Source of the DNA: Clostridiaceae bacterium
GTDB taxonomy: Bacteria > Bacillota > Clostridia > Oscillospirales > Butyricicoccaceae
DNA length: 6,258 bases
Assembly: GCA_016293155.1 (NCBI GenBank)
Contig: JAEDEU010000089.1
Span: 1-6,258, forward strand
Direction of reading: 5' to 3'
Part shown: positions 5,013 through 6,258 of the stretch, in pieces
Numbering within the stretch: the first letter of the stretch is position 1
Layout of the letters: each line of letters begins with the position of its first letter
The notes under the pieces: generated by a model
Seen by the model: the letters and a program-made list of their open reading frames with translations, nothing else
Told to the model about the DNA's origin: nothing
Databases searched by the model: none
Translations under genes and position numbers: made by a program

Positions 5013-5597
5013 ATGAGCAAGTTTGTAATTGCAATCGGTCGTGAATACGGCAGCGGCGGTCTGGAAATCGCAAAGAAGCTGGCAGCTGCACTGGATGTTC
5101 CATACTACGACCGCGATTTGATCGCTCTGGCTGCCCAGAAGCGCGGGATCTCCGCCGATGTTGTTGAGCAGGCAGACGAGGTCAAGGCAAAGCCATGGGA
5201 TACCCCTGCTGTTGTCGGTATGCCGAGCTTCAACGACAAGGTCTTTGAGCTTCAGGCAGAAATCATCCGCGAAAAGGCGGAGACCGAATCCTGTGTCATC
5301 GTCGGACGCTGTGCAGACCAGCTGCTCAAGCACCGCGACGACTGCCTGAGCGTATTCATTCACGCGGATCCGGAAGTCCGCATCCGCCGCATTATGAACG
5401 AGCACAAGCTCGGACGCGAGGAGGCAACCCGTCTCATGAAGCGTACCGACAAGAGCCGCCGCGCATACTATCAGTACTATACGGACTGCACCTGGGGCGG
5501 ACGCGGATCCTACGATCTGATCCTAAACAGCGGCAAGCTGGGCATTGACTGCGTGGTTGCAGTCATTCTGAAGGCGATTGAGGGAACCGCCAAGTAA
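5013..5597 (+). CDS. Cytidylate kinase-like family protein
   Basis: A 194-residue P-loop protein of the cytidylate-kinase-like family (Cytidylate_kin2 type), common in Clostridia and not the canonical cmk. The nucleotide-binding loop is GREYGSGG (9-16), lacking the Lys of a classical Walker A, as is typical of this family. YYDRDLI (31-37), VIVGRCADQLL (95-105), FIHADPEVRIRRI (115-127) and YDLILNS (167-173) follow in the order seen in nucleoside monophosphate kinases. Lys143-Arg144 and Arg149-Arg150 lie in the lid-like region (about 132-151). ATG at 5013 was chosen because AAGGAGGG lies 7 nt upstream and the domain begins right after it. The open frame continues back to 4923 but that would skip the ribosome site. 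Probably cytoplasmic; substrate (CMP or another phosphate acceptor) unproven. It has its own promoter, and a terminator follows. Confidence 0.9.
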   Translation: MSKFVIAIGREYGSGGLEIAKKLAAALDVPYYDRDLIALAAQKRGISADVVEQADEVKAKPWDTPAVVGMPSFNDKVFELQAEIIREKAETESCVIVGRCADQLLKHRDDCLSVFIHADPEVRIRRIMNEHKLGREEATRLMKRTDKSRRAYYQYYTDCTWGGRGSYDLILNSGKLGIDCVVAVILKAIEGTAK

Positions 5598-5611
5598 ACA
5601 CATCTCTATCG

Positions 5612-5639
5612 CGGGGCGGCCATGCTGCCCCGTTTTTTT
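5612..5639 (+). terminator. Intrinsic terminator after the kinase-like gene
   Basis: CGGGGCGGC (5612-5620) pairs with GCTGCCCCG (5624-5632), a 9-bp GC-rich stem with one G-U pair and a CAT loop, followed by seven T residues (5633-5639). It begins 14 nt after the kinase stop codon. Only 17 nt separate its T run from the ribosome binding site of the next gene. Confidence 0.88.
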
Positions 5640-5669
5640 GTTTCTTCGCACACTGCGGGAGGGATGCTT

Positions 5670-6258
5670 ATGTTTTTGATGAATGTACAGACCGTACTGA
5701 TCCGCCTCGGCGCGGCCATTCTCGTCGGCGCACTGATCGGCGTACAGCGGGAGGCGGCACACCGTCCCGCCGGACTGCGCACCCATATGCTGGTCGCAAT
5801 CGGCTCCACGCTCGTGATGCTGACCGGCGAGTATCTGATCTCCGTCTATGCCGGCACGGTCAACAGCGACCCCGCCCGCCTCGGTGCACAGGTCATCTCC
5901 GGCATCGGCTTTCTCGGCGCGGGCACGATCATGAAGGAGGGCGTAACCGTCCGCGGACTGACCACCGCGGCAAGCCTGTGGACAACCGCGTGCATCGGGC
6001 TGGCGGTCGGCTCCGGTTTTATTTTCGGCGGTCTTGCCGCCGCGCTTGCCACAATGATTACGCTGACCCTGATCGAGCGCATCCATCGTTTGGTCAGCGG
6101 CAGAAACCACCTCGGCACGCAGATCATCCTGTTCTGCGACAATACATCAGATGTGCTGGAGGCAATTGAGCGGATCGCGGAACGCTATCAGGCAACGATC
6201 ACGCATACCTATATCCAAAAAACACAGACCGGCGCCAACCGTCTGCACCTGCATCTGG
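5670..6258 (+). CDS. MgtC/SapB family membrane protein (partial, C-terminus outside window)
   Basis: The first 196 codons of an MgtC/SapB-family inner-membrane protein. The N-terminal domain holds about four hydrophobic helices. The family's motifs appear in order: GVQRE (24-28), HRPAGLRTHMLVAIGS (31-46), SDPARLGAQVISGIGFLGAG (66-85) with the conserved acidic residue Asp67, and VRGLTTAASLW (94-104). From about residue 145 a soluble ACT-like domain begins (GTQIILFCD, then a helix SDVLEAIERIAERY) and is cut by the window end. Family members are linked to magnesium homeostasis and virulence in some bacteria, but in Firmicutes the role is mostly unknown. ATG at 5670 has GGGAGGG (5657-5663) 6 nt upstream. 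Another in-frame ATG at 5664 abuts that site and is less likely. Transcription must pass or start at the terminator just upstream, as no promoter fits in the gap. Confidence 0.92.
   Translation, partial: MFLMNVQTVLIRLGAAILVGALIGVQREAAHRPAGLRTHMLVAIGSTLVMLTGEYLISVYAGTVNSDPARLGAQVISGIGFLGAGTIMKEGVTVRGLTTAASLWTTACIGLAVGSGFIFGGLAAALATMITLTLIERIHRLVSGRNHLGTQIILFCDNTSDVLEAIERIAERYQATITHTYIQKTQTGANRLHLHL

Noticed and set aside
5597..5670. M-box (magnesium riboswitch) ahead of the MgtC-family gene
   Set aside because: The gap is only about 70 nt and is filled by a simple terminator hairpin. M-box folds need well over 100 nt with a three-helix core.
1..6258. CRISPR array, insertion sequence, tRNA or rRNA
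   Set aside because: No regularly spaced repeats, no transposase frame or terminal inverted repeats, and no tRNA cloverleaf or rRNA stretch seen on either strand.

Overview
The window fits a low-to-moderate GC Firmicute of the class Clostridia, probably of the Oscillospiraceae/Butyricicoccaceae kind. The evidence is strong AAGGAGG-type ribosome binding sites, sigma-A style promoters (TATAAT boxes), U-tailed intrinsic terminators, a DUF6472-type small Cys protein, and a roughly 50-55% GC coding style. This placement is inferred from gene types and signals, not from a marker gene.

Left part, minus strand (reading right to left from about 3200 to 1): a probable structured RNA of about 210 nt (3205 to 2994) with its own promoter and terminator; an 11-helix sodium:neurotransmitter-symporter family transporter (2823 to 1447); a 60-residue acidic Cys-rich DUF6472-like protein (1363 to 1181), apparently in the same transcription unit and separated from the transporter by a strong hairpin; a second probable small RNA of about 160 nt (1055 to 896) with a near-consensus promoter and a U7 terminator; and a serine hydrolase of the beta-lactamase/class C fold (824 to 1) that leaves the window before its C-terminus.

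Right part, plus strand (3309 to 6258): a promoter and gene for a 487-residue regulator with an N-terminal XRE-type helix-turn-helix and a large unrecognised C-terminal region; then a cytidylate-kinase-like protein with its own extended -10 promoter and a leader hairpin that covers half of its Shine-Dalgarno sequence; then an intrinsic terminator; then the start of an MgtC/SapB-family membrane protein, truncated by the window end. The gap at 2824-3407 is a divergent control region. It carries the minus-strand RNA and the plus-strand regulator promoter back to back.

The two non-coding transcription units are the least ordinary content. The RNA at 1055-896 presents two identical 9-nt CU-rich motifs (UCUCUCUCC) in one 41-nt loop closed by an 8-bp stem, with a third C-rich stretch in the linker. 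This is the layout expected of an anti-Shine-Dalgarno small regulatory RNA. The RNA at 3205-2994 folds by eye into four nested stems around internal bubbles, a rod shape that would need comparison with 6S RNA. Neither was matched to a known family here, and no database or folding program was run.
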